From Azorinus chamasolen (lineage: Eukaryota > Mollusca > Bivalvia > Cardiida > Solecurtidae): DNA of 64,000 nt. Where the stretch lies: positions 37,803,855 through 37,867,854 of the forward strand of contig OY755244.1 of NCBI GenBank assembly GCA_963576725.1, given 5' to 3'. The stretch's first letter is position 1; each line of letters starts with the position of its first letter. Position numbers and translations under genes: made by a program. Positions 23,701 to 38,700 of the stretch are shown here, piece by piece. Below the pieces are notes generated by a model. That model did no database searches. It was not told the origin of the DNA and was given only the letters and a program-made list of their open reading frames with translations.

Positions 23701-26700
23701 TAAAATCTAATATAGAAGATTCAACGTAGGTGTGGTTTTATTGAGTGACAAAGTGAGAAAACATCGTTTATATGACAACTACCCGCTTTATGAGAATGGT
23801 TAGTTTAAACCGTATAAGAAAAACGTCATCAAATGTTACAACATGCAATGACAATAGACACATTGAATTTGAAGACACAAACCTGGATGATTACAAGCCT
23901 CTACCACCGCATTATACACATAAGTTGTTGTTTCTAAGTCATTTTCACTCGAATCATATAATTGGACAGAAACCCTGTCAGCTAGTCGGCCGTTGCCATG
24001 AAATTGGACTGTAAATGCCTCACCGATGGCATCAGAAGTCTGAAAGATATTATGCATAAATGCAATGAAACATTTGTGTGATCCCACATTGATATTATCT
24101 TTTTTGCTTTTCTCATTAGCTTTCACAATAGATTCGTTATTGATGACAACAGAATTCTTCAATGTATCAAACATAAATGTTAACAGGCAATAGCGTGATA
24201 TCTCACATTGCTATGTTAACGGCTGCGTTAAAATAATTTTCTTTTGGTCTAGTCGACACTGTAGACCAAGGATCGTATGTACAGTACATTATTTAACATG
24301 TAGCTTGAAAGTCTTTGAAGTAATTAAGCTGCTGAGTTTATGAAAATGAAAATAGGAATGAAATAGAGAAATAACACTAAGCCACACACACGCTCACACA
24401 CATACATGCAGACTGTCTGACATACAGATATGTACACACGTGAACAGATGCATACGTACAGAACACGCAAACTGTGCCTTATTTTCGCAATGAAACTTAC
24501 CGTTGTCATTTGATCAATTTCAGCTCCATTCAACCACACGGTTGCAACTACAATCATAGGTTGCCTAGGCAAAAGTGTGAAATGAATTTTGTGAAGGTAC
24601 GAAGCTGAAAAGGACACAATCAGCCGTTCGCCTGACTCTAGATTACCACTAAACATCTCACTGGTCTCAGTGGTCCCGTCTGCAGTAACACTATCTGAAA
24701 CTATACATAGAAATTTATGTGCCACTGATGATGCATTAAAATTGCAATCAGTTCCAATTTCTCGAATAGTCAATTTTGATACTTCATTGGACTTGTTAAA
24801 CTACATCGGTGCTATAGACCGAAGTAAGATCCCAATTAGGTAGGGTGTAAATTGTATCCGACGATGGTTTTGTAGCACTTTATCAAAATAAAGAAGACAC
24901 AACAATAAATAAGGGATTATTACAAATGCGGATGACCTACAGCGATTTGTTATATGTTCATAACAGAGAGGTTTAACAAAGAACAGTGTCACACCATGCG
25001 ATAAAGATATGCATACACCTATGCAAATAATGTATAGCCTCAAATTTGCCAGCACGTTTAATACGCTCAAATTGATCAGGGCAATGTGTTATGACTAGTC
25101 ATACATTATCTAAATATACATTTACGTTTAAAAATGGCGTACTGTTCAGAAATTGTAACAGACAAATAACATACCAGTATCTCCGTTTTTATTCAGTGCA
25201 AAAAATGTTACTGGCTTCGTATTATCCATCTCACCACCACACAACTCTAACACTGGAACGAGATAAAGAAACACGATATCCTTCCGTGATATTATATCAT
25301 AGTGTTTCAATTTTAATACGATTTCGTTATGACTGAAATTGGAAAATAACATCACTCTGAATTGTCACATAAAAACACCATGTTGTAGCAAACATAAAAG
25401 ATATTTAAATCGTCCATTAAGTCATCGTAATACCGCAGCAAACATCAGGCAAAACACAGAAGTTATAAACGTTCATATGTGATTTCCATATATTGGAAAC
25501 TGTTAGAAGTTTGTGAAATATTGACATGTATATAGCAGAAACGTCTCCTATCATTAATAGCCATTTCCATCTGACAAAGTTTTTACTCATAACACATTAC
25601 TTTTACCCTAACCTGGTGGTGTTGTTCGGCATAGGGTTGGTATCGACTTCAGTGTCGGTGTCGCTTAATTGATAATAACACAAGCATGACAACCGTACGT
25701 GTGGTGGGATATTTATACATATTGCATGCGACTTTGTCACTTCCACAATAAATACGCTTGCTAAGAAGGACAATTCAGCGATTAGTTCATTTCCCGATGT
25801 TGGTTTGAACTTCGTTCCGTTTTTATATAGGGAATGCATATTGAACAAGCAAGGAAAGTTTGCAACGAGATACACTTGTCTTGGAAATTGTTTTTAGTTT
25901 GAACATGAATTCATAAAACGGTGAACTTACCAACTGGTGTTGTAATTCCTAGTGATGTGCCTGTAAAACAATGGACAACCATTTATCATTGCAGAATTTA
26001 CTGTCGTAAACGTGCTGTTTATTCAACTTGTCAATCTGTCCATGTTTGTAAGTAAAACATCATATAACATATCCGTTGAATACCTTTTATATCATATAGC
26101 GCGTAGATGCAGTTCTGACAAGCTGACAATCGACTTGTCATGTTCGCATTACACCGTGCATTAGTATTTGTATATAAGAAATACTTGGGTCATTTCAGTA
26201 TTTTATCAAGTTGTGATACGCTAACACTTGTTTGCAGAAACGTCCCCGTTAATTGTTTCTTAAGGTAAAGCTACATACGGAAGTGTGTACTCAATACATA
26301 TAGTATTTGCCCTTACCTGTTGCGGTAGCAGTTGTTGGACCTAGTGTTGGTACTGTTGACGCTGTCGGCCTCGCTAAATTAATCAGAACACAGATAATAA
26401 CATAAACACATGATAATCTTACGGATAATAATTGATAAACAGAACTAATGTCATAACAAACGAGCATTGGTATGCTTATGGGAATATTGCAGGAGTTACA
26501 TGGCAATTGGTAAAATTCTTAAGTGCACTAGGAACAAATTTGAATGTGAAAAGCCAACCACAGAGTAAATCACTTAGCCGTATTTGATCATAGTGTTAGC
26601 TTCTGGCAAGAACATGTGCACTAGATATATATTAAAATACGCTGAATAAATAATATTTAGGATAAATGTTAAGTGCATAAAGGTTACCTCAAACAATGTG

Positions 26701-29700
26701 AGGGTTTGATTGATGGAATACATACGAACAGTGCCAGGCGTTGTAGCAATCTCTGTCGGTGTTGTGGTTGAGCCCATTTCCTCTCCCTCTTCCTCTTCTG
26801 TGGACACGACTTGAACAGATAAACAAATGGCACTTAGAAATACTTATCGGTCAGTAATAATTCTCAAACAAAAATGTAGATAATGATGTTGTCGGAAAAT
26901 GCTATGTCCGTATCCACAAATAATTGATAGAGATACTTTTCTCCGTACCAAAGGTGAGAAAGAATAATCTACTGATCACCACTCATTTTCGAAAAGTGAA
27001 CGTTATGTGGGATATTTATACCTATTGCGTACGTCTTCGACATCCGAAGGAAACAGACAAATACTCTTGCTAAAAGGTAGTAATCATTGTGCCGTGGATT
27101 CCCAGATATTAGTGCTAATTTCGTTTCGTTTTCATATAGAGAAGACCTCTTTAAAGCGCAACAATATTTTGCACAACATTCTTTCTACGTCTGTTCTGAA
27201 ATTGCAAAATGGCAAACGGTTACCAAAGAATGACTTCTGATCAAAGTAAACACTGGAGAACATGCACTCTAACACACAGATGGGCTTGTATTCCCTTTTC
27301 ACAAAAATATACGAGATATATTTATCTTGTAATTTGTTACAATCGAGTTTGAACTTAAATTCACCGAACAGTGAACTTACCAACTGGTGTTGTAATTCCC
27401 AGTGATGTTCCTGTAAAACAAAAGACACAAATTTCATTATTGCAGATATAACTGTCATATCTCAATCGCGAGAGATTGGTTGGGTCAATCGATTTTAGCA
27501 ACATTTTAGAACGTTGATATATGTTTGCTGAAACGCCCCCTTAATTGTTTCGCAAGGTACAGCTATAGAAGAAAGTGTGTATTAAAATCATATTGCATAA
27601 GCCCTCACCTGTTGCGGTAGCAGTTGTTGGGCCTGTTGTTGGTTCTGGTGTCGTTGTCGGCGTCACTAAATAAATCATAACAAAGACACGATACACTTAT
27701 GGGTAATGATTGAAAAACATAACTAATGTCACAAAGCACTTGCATTGTAATGCTTTTAAAAGTATTGATCGAATTAATTACGTTGCACTTGGTCAGTCAT
27801 ATATACAGTAGGTGCGCATTTGAATGTAAAAATAAGCTAACCAAAGAGTTAATAACCTAACTGTATTAGAGCATAAGCTTTCGATATAGTAAAGAGTTAG
27901 CAGAATCTCTAGTTTGCACTTCGGCTAAAATCTAATATAGAAGATTCAACGTAGGTGTGGTTTTATTGAGTGACAAAGTGAGAAAACATCGTTTATATGA
28001 CAACTACCCGCTTTATGAGAATGGTTAGTTTAAACCGTATAAGAAAAACGTCATCAAATGTTACAACATGCAATGACAATAGACACATTGAATTTGAAGA
28101 CACAAACCTGGATGATTACAAGCCTCTACCACCGCATTATACACATAAGTTGTTGTTTCTAAGTCATTTTCACTCGAATCATATAATTGGACAGAAACCC
28201 TGTCAGCTAGTCGGCCGTTGCCATGAAATTGGACTGTAAATGCCTCACCGATGGCATCAGAAGTCTGAAAGATATTATGCATAAATGCAATGAAACATTT
28301 GTGTGATCCCACATTGATATTATCTTTTTTGCTTTTCTCATTAGCTTTCACAATAGATTCGTTATTGATGACAACAGAATTCTTCAATGTATCAAACATA
28401 AATGTTAACAGGCAATAGCGTGATATCTCACATTGCTATGTTAACGGCTGCGTTAAAATAATTTTCTTTTGGTCTAGTCGACACTGTAGACCAAGGATCG
28501 TATGTACAGTACATTATTTAACATGTAGCTTGAAAGTCTTTGAAGTAATTAAGCTGCTGAGTTTATGAAAATGAAAATAGGAATGAAATAGAGAAATAAC
28601 ACTAAGCCACACACACGCTCACACACATACATGCAGACTGTCTGACATACAGATATGTACACACGTGAACAGATGCATACGTACAGAACACGCAAACTGT
28701 GCCTTATTTTCGCAATGAAACTTACCGTTGTCATTTGATCAATTTCAGCTCCATTCAACCACACCGTTGCAACTACAATCATAGGTTGCCTAGGCAAAAG
28801 TGTGAAATGAATTTTGTGAAGGTACGAAGCTGAAAAGGACACAATCAGCCGTTCGCCTGACTCTAGATTACCACTAAACATCTCACTGGTCTCAGTGGTC
28901 CCGTCTGCAGTAACACTATCTGAAACTATACATAGAAATTTATGTGCCACTGATGATGCATTAAAATTGCAATCAGTTCCAATTTCTCGAATAGTCAATT
29001 TTGATACTTCATTGGACTTGTTAAACTACATCGGTGCTATAGACCGAAGTAAGATCCCAATTAGGTAGGGTGTAAATTGTATCCGACGATGGTTTTGTAA
29101 GCACTTTATCAAAATAAAGAAGACACAACAATAAATAAGGGATTATTACAAATGCGGATGACCTACAGCGATTTGTTATATGTTCATAACAGAGAGGTTT
29201 AACAAAGAACAGTGTCACACCATGCGATAAAGATATGCATACACCTATGCAAATAATGTATAGCCTCAAATTTGCCAGCACGTTTAATACGCTCAAATTG
29301 ATCAGGGCAATGTGTTATGACTAGTCATACATTATCTAAATATACATTTACGTTTAAAAATGGCGTACTGTTCAGAAATTGTAACAGACAAATAACATAC
29401 CAGTATCTCCGTTTTTATTCAGTGCAAAAAATGTTACTGGCTTCGTATTATCCATCTCACCACCACACAACTCTAACACTGGAACGAGATAAAGAAACAC
29501 GATATCCTTCCGTGATATTATATCATAGTGTTTCAATTTTAATACGATTTCGTTATGACTGAAATTGGAAAATAACATCACTCTGAATTGTCACATAAAA
29601 ACACCATGTTGTAGCAAACATAAAAGATATTTAAATCGTCCATTAAGTCATCGTAATACCGCAGCAAACATCAGGCAAAACACAGAAGTTATAAACGTTC

Positions 29701-32700
29701 ATATGTGATTTCCATATATTGGAAACTGTTAGAAGTTTGTGAAATATTGACAAGTATATAGCAGAAACGTCTCCTATCATTAATAGCCATTTCCATCTGA
29801 CAAAGTTTTTACTCATAACACATTACTTTTACCCTAACCTGGTGGTGTTGTTCGGCATAGGGTTGGTATCGACTTCAGTGTCGGTGTCGCTTAATTGATA
29901 ATAACACAAGCATGACAACCGTACGTGTGGTGGGATATTTATACATATTGCATGCGACTTTGTCACTTCCACAATAAATACGCTTGCTAAGAAGGACAAT
30001 TCAGCGATTAGTTCATTTCCCGATGTTGGTTTGAACTTCGTTCCGTTTTTATATAGGGAATGCATATTGAACAAGCAAGGAAAGTTTGCAACGAGATACA
30101 CTTGTCTTGGAAATTGTTTTTAGTTTGAACATGAATTCATAAAACAGTGAACTTACCAACTGGTGTTGTAATTCCTAGTGATGTGCCTGTAAAACAATGG
30201 ACAACCATTTATCATTGCAGAATTTACTGTCGTAAACGTGCTGTTTATTCAACTTGTCAATCTGTCCATGTTTGTAAGTAAAACATCATATAACATATCC
30301 GTTGAATACCTTTTATATCATATAGCGCGTAGATGCAGTTCTGACAAGCTGACAATCGACTTGTCATGTTCGCATTACACCGTGCATTAGTATTTGTATA
30401 TAAGAAATACTTGGGTCATTTCAGTATTTTATCAAGTTGTGATACGCTAACACTTGTTTGCAGAAACGTCCCCGTTAATTGTTTCTCAAGGTAAAGCTAC
30501 ATACGGAAGTGTGTACTCAATACATATAGTATTTGCCCTTACCTGTTGCGGTAGCAGTTGTTGGACCTAGTGTTGGTACTGTTGACGCTGTCGGCCTCGC
30601 TAAATTAATCAGAACACAGATAATAACATAAACACATGATAATCTTACGGATAATAATTGATAAACAGAACTAATGTCATAACAAACGAGCATTGGTATG
30701 CTTATGGGAATATTGCAGGAGTTACATGGCAATTGGTAAAATTCTTAAGTGCACTAGGAACAAATTTGAATGTGAAAAGCCAACCACAGAGTAAATCACT
30801 TAGCCGTATTTGATCATAGTGTTAGCTTCTGGCAAGAACATGTGCACTAGATATATATTAAAATACGCTGAATAAATAATATTTAGGATAAATGTTAAGT
30901 GCATAAAGGTTACCTCAAACAATGTGAGGGTTTGATTGATGGAATACATACGAACAGTGCCAGGCGTTGTAGCAATCTCTGTCGGTGTTGTGGTTGAGCC
31001 CATTTCCTCTCCCTCTTCCTCTTCTGTGGACACGACTTGAACAGATAAACAAATGGCACTTAGAAATACTTATCGGTCAGTAATAATTCTCAAACAAAAA
31101 TGTAGATAATGATGTTGTCGGAAAATGCTATGTCCGTATCCACAAATAATTGATAGAGATACTTTTCTCCGTACCAAAGGTGAGAAAGAATAATCTACTG
31201 ATCACCACTCATTTTCGAAAAGTGAACGTTATGTGGGATATTTATACCTATTGCGTACGTCTTCGACATCCGAAGGAAACAGACAAATACTCTTGCTAAA
31301 AGGTAGTAATCATTGTGCCGTGGATTCCCAGATATTAGTGCTAATTTCGTTTCGTTTTCATATAGAGAAGACCTCTTTAAAGCGCAACAATATTTTGCAC
31401 AACATTCTTTCTACGTCTGTTCTGAAATTGCAAAATGGCAAACGGTTACCAAAGAATGACTTCTGATCAAAGTAAACACTGGAGAACATGCACTCTAACA
31501 CACAGATGGGCTTGTATTCCCTTTTCACAAAAATATACGAGATATATTTATCTTGTAATTTGTTACAATCGAGTTTGAACTTAAATTCACCGAACAGTGA
31601 ACTTACCAACTGGTGTTGTAATTCCCAGTGATGTTCCTGTAAAACAAAAGACACAAATTTCATTATTGCAGATATAACTGTCATATCTCAATCGCGAGAG
31701 ATTGGTTGGGTCAATCGATTTTAGCAACATTTTAGAACGTTGATATATGTTTGCTGAAACGCCCCCTTAATTGTTTCGCAAGGTACAGCTATAGAAGAAA
31801 GTGTGTATTAAAATCATATTGCATAAGCCCTCACCTGTTGCGGTAGCAGTTGTTGGGCCTGTTGTTGGTTCTGGTGTCGTTGTCGGCGTCACTAAATAAA
31901 TCATAACAAAGACACGATACACTTATGGGTAATGATTGAAAAACATAACTAATGTCACAAAGCACTTGCATTGTAATGCTTTTAAAAGTATTGATCGAAT
32001 TAATTACGTTGCACTTGGTCAGTCATATATACAGTAGGTGCGCATTTGAATGTAAAAATAAGCTAACCAAAGAGTTAATAACCTAACTGTATTAGAGCAT
32101 AAGCTTTCGATATAGTAAAGAGTTAGCAGAATCTCTAGTTTGCACTTCGGCTAAAATCTAATATAGAAGATTCAACGTAGGTGTGGTTTTATTGAGTGAC
32201 AAAGTGAGAAAACATCGTTTATATGACAACTACCCGCTTTATGAGAATGGTTAGTTTAAACCGTATAAGAAAAACGTCATCAAATGTTACAACATGCAAT
32301 GACAATAGACACATTGAATTTGAAGACACAAACCTGGATGATTACAAGCCTCTACCACCGCATTATACACATAAGTTGTTGTTTCTAAGTCATTTTCACT
32401 CGAATCATATAATTGGACAGAAACCCTGTCAGCTAGTCGGCCGTTGCCATGAAATTGGACTGTAAATGCCTCACCGATGGCATCAGAAGTCTGAAAGATA
32501 TTATGCATAAATGCAATGAAACATTTGTGTGATCCCACATTGATATTATCTTTTTTGCTTTTCTCATTAGCTTTCACAATAGATTCGTTATTGATGACAA
32601 CAGAATTCTTCAATGTATCAAACATAAATGTTAACAGGCAATAGCGTGATATCTCACATTGCTATGTTAACGGCTGCGTTAAAATAATTTTCTTTTGGTC

Positions 32701-35700
32701 TAGTCGACACTGTAGACCAAGGATCGTATGTACAGTACATTATTTAACATGTAGCTTGAAAGTCTTTGAAGTAATTAAGCTGCTGAGTTTATGAAAATGA
32801 AAATAGGAATGAAATAGAGAAATAACACTAAGCCACACACACGCTCACACACATACATGCAGACTGTCTGACATACAGATATGTACACACGTGAACAGAT
32901 GCATACGTACAGAACACGCAAACTGTGCCTTATTTTCGCAATGAAACTTACCGTTGTCATTTGATCAATTTCAGCTCCATTCAACCACACCGTTGCAACT
33001 ACAATCATAGGTTGCCTAGGCAAAAGTGTGAAATGAATTTTGTGAAGGTACGAAGCTGAAAAGGACACAATCAGCCGTTCGCCTGACTCTAGATTACCAC
33101 TAAACATCTCACTGGTCTCAGTGGTCCCGTCTGCAGTAACACTATCTGAAACTATACATAGAAATTTATGTGCCACTGATGATGCATTAAAATTGCAATC
33201 AGTTCCAATTTCTCGAATAGTCAATTTTGATACTTCATTGGACTTGTTAAACTACATCGGTGCTATAGACCGAAGTAAGATCCCAATTAGGTAGGGTGTA
33301 AATTGTATCCGACGATGGTTTTGTAAGCACTTTATCAAAATAAAGAAGACACAACAATAAATAAGGGATTATTACAAATGCGGATGACCTACAGCGATTT
33401 GTTATATGTTCATAACAGAGAGGTTTAACAAAGAACAGTGTCACACCATGCGATAAAGATATGCATACACCTATGCAAATAATGTATAGCCTCAAATTTG
33501 CCAGCACGTTTAATACGCTCAAATTGATCAGGGCAATGTGTTATGACTAGTCATACATTATCTAAATATACATTTACGTTTAAAAATGGCGTACTGTTCA
33601 GAAATTGTAACAGACAAATAACATACCAGTATCTCCGTTTTTATTCAGTGCAAAAAATGTTACTGGCTTCGTATTATCCATCTCACCACCACACAACTCT
33701 AACACTGGAACGAGATAAAGAAACACGATATCCTTCCGTGATATTATATCATAGTGTTTCAATTTTAATACGATTTCGTTATGACTGAAATTGGAAAATA
33801 ACATCACTCTGAATTGTCACATAAAAACACCATGTTGTAGCAAACATAAAAGATATTTAAATCGTCCATTAAGTCATCGTAATACCGCAGCAAACATCAG
33901 GCAAAACACAGAAGTTATAAACGTTCATATGTGATTTCCATATATTGGAAACTGTTAGAAGTTTGTGAAATATTGACATGTATATAGCAGAAACGTCTCC
34001 TATCATTAATAGCCATTTCCATCTGACAAAGTTTTTACTCATAACACATTACTTTTACCCTAACCTGGTGGTGTTGTTCGGCATAGGGTTGGTATCGACT
34101 TCAGTGTCGGTGTCGCTTAATTGATAATAACACAAGCATGACAACCGTACGTGTGGTGGGATATTTATACATATTGCATGCGACTTTGTCACTTCCACAA
34201 TAAATACGCTTGCTAAGAAGGACAATTCAGCGATTAGTTCATTTCCCGATGTTGGTTTGAACTTCGTTCCGTTTTTATATAGGGAATGCATATTGAACAA
34301 GCAAGGACAGTTTGCAACGAGATACACTTGTCTTGGAAATTGTTTTTAGTTTGAACATGAATTCATAAAACGGTGAACTTACCAACTGGTGTTGTAATTC
34401 CTAGTGATGTGCCTGTAAAACAATGGACAACCATTTATCATTGCAGAATTTACTGTCGTAAACGTGCTGTTTATTCAACTTGTCAATCTGTCCATGTTTG
34501 TAAGTAAAACATCATATAACATATCCGTTGAATACCTTTTATATCATATAGCGCGTAGATGCAGTTCTGACAAGCTGACAATCGACTTGTCATGTTCGCA
34601 TTACACCGTGCATTAGTATTTGTATATAAGAAATACTTGGGTCATTTCAGTATTTTATCAAGTTGTGATACGCTAACACTTGTTTGCAGAAACGTCCCCG
34701 TTAATTGTTTCTCAAGGTAAAGCTACATACGGAAGTGTGTACTCAATACATATAGTATTTGCCCTTACCTGTTGCGGTAGCAGTTGTTGGACCTAGTGTT
34801 GGTACTGTTGACGCTGTCGGCCTCGCTAAATTAATCAGAACACAGATAATAACATAAACACATGATAATCTTACGGATAATAATTGATAAACAGAACTAA
34901 TGTCATAACAAACGAGCATTGGTATGCTTATGGGAATATTGCAGGAGTTACATGGCAATTGGTAAAATTCTTAAGTGCACTAGGAACAAATTTGAATGTG
35001 AAAAGCCAACCACAGAGTAAATCACTTAGCCGTATTTGATCATAGTGTTAGCTTCTGGCAAGAACATGTGCACTAGATATATATTAAAATACGCTGAATA
35101 AATAATATTTAGGATAAATGTTAAGTGCATAAAGGTTACCTCAAACAATGTGAGGGTTTGATTGATGGAATACATACGAACAGTGCCAGGCGTTGTAGCA
35201 ATCTCTGTCGGTGTTGTGGTTGAGCCCATTTCCTCTCCCTCTTCCTCTTCTGTGGACACGACTTGAACAGATAAACAAATGGCACTTAGAAATACTTATC
35301 GGTCAGTAATAATTCTCAAACAAAAATGTAGATAATGATGTTGTCGGAAAATGCTATGTCCGTATCCACAAATAATTGATAGAGATACTTTTCTCCGTAC
35401 CAAAGGTGAGAAAGAATAATCTACTGATCACCACTCATTTTCGAAAAGTGAACGTTATGTGGGATATTTATACCTATTGCGTACGTCTTCGACATCCGAA
35501 GGAAACAGACAAATACTCTTGCTAAAAGGTAGTAATCATTGTGCCGTGGATTCCCAGATATTAGTGCTAATTTCGTTTCGTTTTCATATAGAGAAGACCT
35601 CTTTAAAGCGCAACAATATTTTGCACAACATTCTTTCTACGTCTGTTCTGAAATTGCAAAATGGCAAACGGTTACCAAAGAATGACTTCTGATCAAAGTA

Positions 35701-38700
35701 AACACTGGAGAACATGCACTCTAACACACAGATGGGCTTGTATTCCCTTTTCACAAAAATATACGAGATATATTTATCTTGTAATTTGTTACAATCGAGT
35801 TTGAACTTAAATTCACCGAACAGTGAACTTACCAACTGGTGTTGTAATTCCCAGTGATGTTCCTGTAAAACAAAAGACACAAATTTCATTATTGCAGATA
35901 TAACTGTCATATCTCAATCGCGAGTGATTGGTTGGGTCAATCGATTTTAGCAACATTTTAGAACGTTGATATATGTTTGCTGAAACGCCCCCTTAATTGT
36001 TTCGCAAGGTACAGCTATAGAAGAAAGTGTGTATTAAAATCATATTGCATAAGCCCTCACCTGTTGCGGTAGCAGTTGTTGGGCCTGTTGTTGGTTCTGG
36101 TGTCGTTGTCGGCGTCACTAAATAAATCATAACAAAGACACGATACACTTATGGGTAATGATTGAAAAACATAACTAATGTCACAAAGCACTTGCATTGT
36201 AATGCTTTTAAAAGTATTGATCGAATTAATTACGTTGCACTTGGTCAGTCATATATACAGTAGGTGCGCATTTGAATGTAAAAATAAGCTAACCAAAGAG
36301 TTAATAACCTAACTGTATTAGAGCATAAGCTTTCGATATAGTAAAGAGTTAGCAGAATCTCTAGTTTGCACTTCGGCTAAAATCTAATATAGAAGATTCA
36401 ACGTAGGTGTGGTTTTATTGAGTGACAAAGTGAGAAAACATCGTTTATATGACAACTACCCGCTTTATGAGAATGGTTAGTTTAAACCGTATAAGAAAAA
36501 CGTCATCAAATGTTACAACATGCAATGACAATAGACACATTGAATTTGAAGACACAAACCTGGATGATTACAAGCCTCTACCACCGCATTATACACATAA
36601 GTTGTTGTTTCTAAGTCATTTTCACTCGAATCATATAATTGGACAGAAACCCTGTCAGCTAGTCGGCCGTTGCCATGAAATTGGACTGTAAATGCCTCAC
36701 CGATGGCATCAGAAGTCTGAAAGATATTATGCATAAATGCAATGAAACATTTGTGTGATCCCACATTGATATTATCTTTTTTGCTTTTCTCATTAGCTTT
36801 CACAATAGATTCGTTATTGATGACAACAGAATTCTTCAATGTATCAAACATAAATGTTAACAGGCAATAGCGTGATATCTCACATTGCTATGTTAACGGC
36901 TGCGTTAAAATAATTTTCTTTTGGTCTAGTCGACACTGTAGACCAAGGATCGTATGTACAGTACATTATTTAACATGTAGCTTGAAAGTCTTTGAAGTAA
37001 TTAAGCTGCTGAGTTTATGAAAATGAAAATAGGAATGAAATAGAGAAATAACACTAAGCCACACACACGCTCACACACATACATGCAGACTGTCTGACAT
37101 ACAGATATGTACACACGTGAACAGATGCATACGTACAGAACACGCAAACTGTGCATTATTTTCGCAATGAAACTTACCGTTGTCATTTGATCAATTTCAG
37201 CTCCATTCAACCACACCGTTGCAACTACAATCATAGGTTGCCTAGGCAAAAGTGTGAAATGAATTTTGTGAAGGTACGAAGCTGAAAAGGACACAATCAG
37301 CCGTTCGCCTGACTCTAGATTACCACTAAACATCTCACTGGTCTCAGTGGTCCCGTCTGCAGTAACACTATCTGAAACTATACATAGAAATTTATGTGCC
37401 ACTGATGATGCATTAAAATTGCAATCAGTTCCAATTTCTCGAATAGTCAATTTTGATACTTCATTGGACTTGTTAAACTACATCGGTGCTATAGACCGAA
37501 GTAAGATCCCAATTAGGTAGGGTGTAAATTGTATCCGACGATGGTTTTGTAAGCACTTTATCAAAATAAAGAAGACACAACAATAAATAAGGGATTATTA
37601 CAAATGCGGATGACCTACAGCGATTTGTTATATGTTCATAACAGAGAGGTTTAACAAAGAACAGTGTCACACCATGCGATAAAGATATGCATACACCTAT
37701 GCAAATAATGTATAGCCTCAAATTTGCCAGCACGTTTAATACGCTCAAATTGATCAGGGCAATGTGTTATGACTAGTCATACATTATCTAAATATACATT
37801 TACGTTTAAAAATGGCGTACTGTTCAGAAATTGTAACAGACAAATAACATACCAGTATCTCCGTTTTTATTCAGTGCAAAAAATGTTACTGGCTTCGTAT
37901 TATCCATCTCACCACCACACAACTCTAACACTGGAACGAGATAAAGAAACACGATATCCTTCCGTGATATTATATCATAGTGTTTCAATTTTAATACGAT
38001 TTCGTTATGACTGAAATTGGAAAATAACATCACTCTGAATTGTCACATAAAAACACCATGTTGTAGCAAACATAAAAGATATTTAAATCGTCCATTAAGT
38101 CATCGTAATACCGCAGCAAACATCAGGCAAAACACAGAAGTTATAAACGTTCATATGTGATTTCCATATATTGGAAACTGTTAGAAGTTTGTGAAATATT
38201 GACATGTATATAGCAGAAACGTCTCCTATCATTAATAGCCATTTCCATCTGACAAAGTTTTTACTCATAACACATTACTTTTACCCTAACCTGGTGGTGT
38301 TGTTCGGCATAGGGTTGGTATCGACTTCAGTGTCGGTGTCGCTTAATTGATAATAACACAAGCATGACAACCGTACGTGTGGTGGGATATTTATACATAT
38401 TGCATGCGACTTTGTCACTTCCACAATAAATACGCTTGCTAAGAAGGACAATTCAGCGATTAGTTCATTTCCCGATGTTGGTTTGAACTTCGTTCCGTTT
38501 TTATATAGGGAATGCATATTGAACAAGCAAGGAAAGTTTGCAACGAGATACACTTGTCTTGGAAATTGTTTTTAGTTTGAACATGAATTCATAAAACGGT
38601 GAACTTACCAACTGGTGTTGTAATTCCTAGTGATGTGCCTGTAAAACAATGGACAACCATTTATCATTGCAGAATTTACTGTCGTAAACGTGCTGTTTAT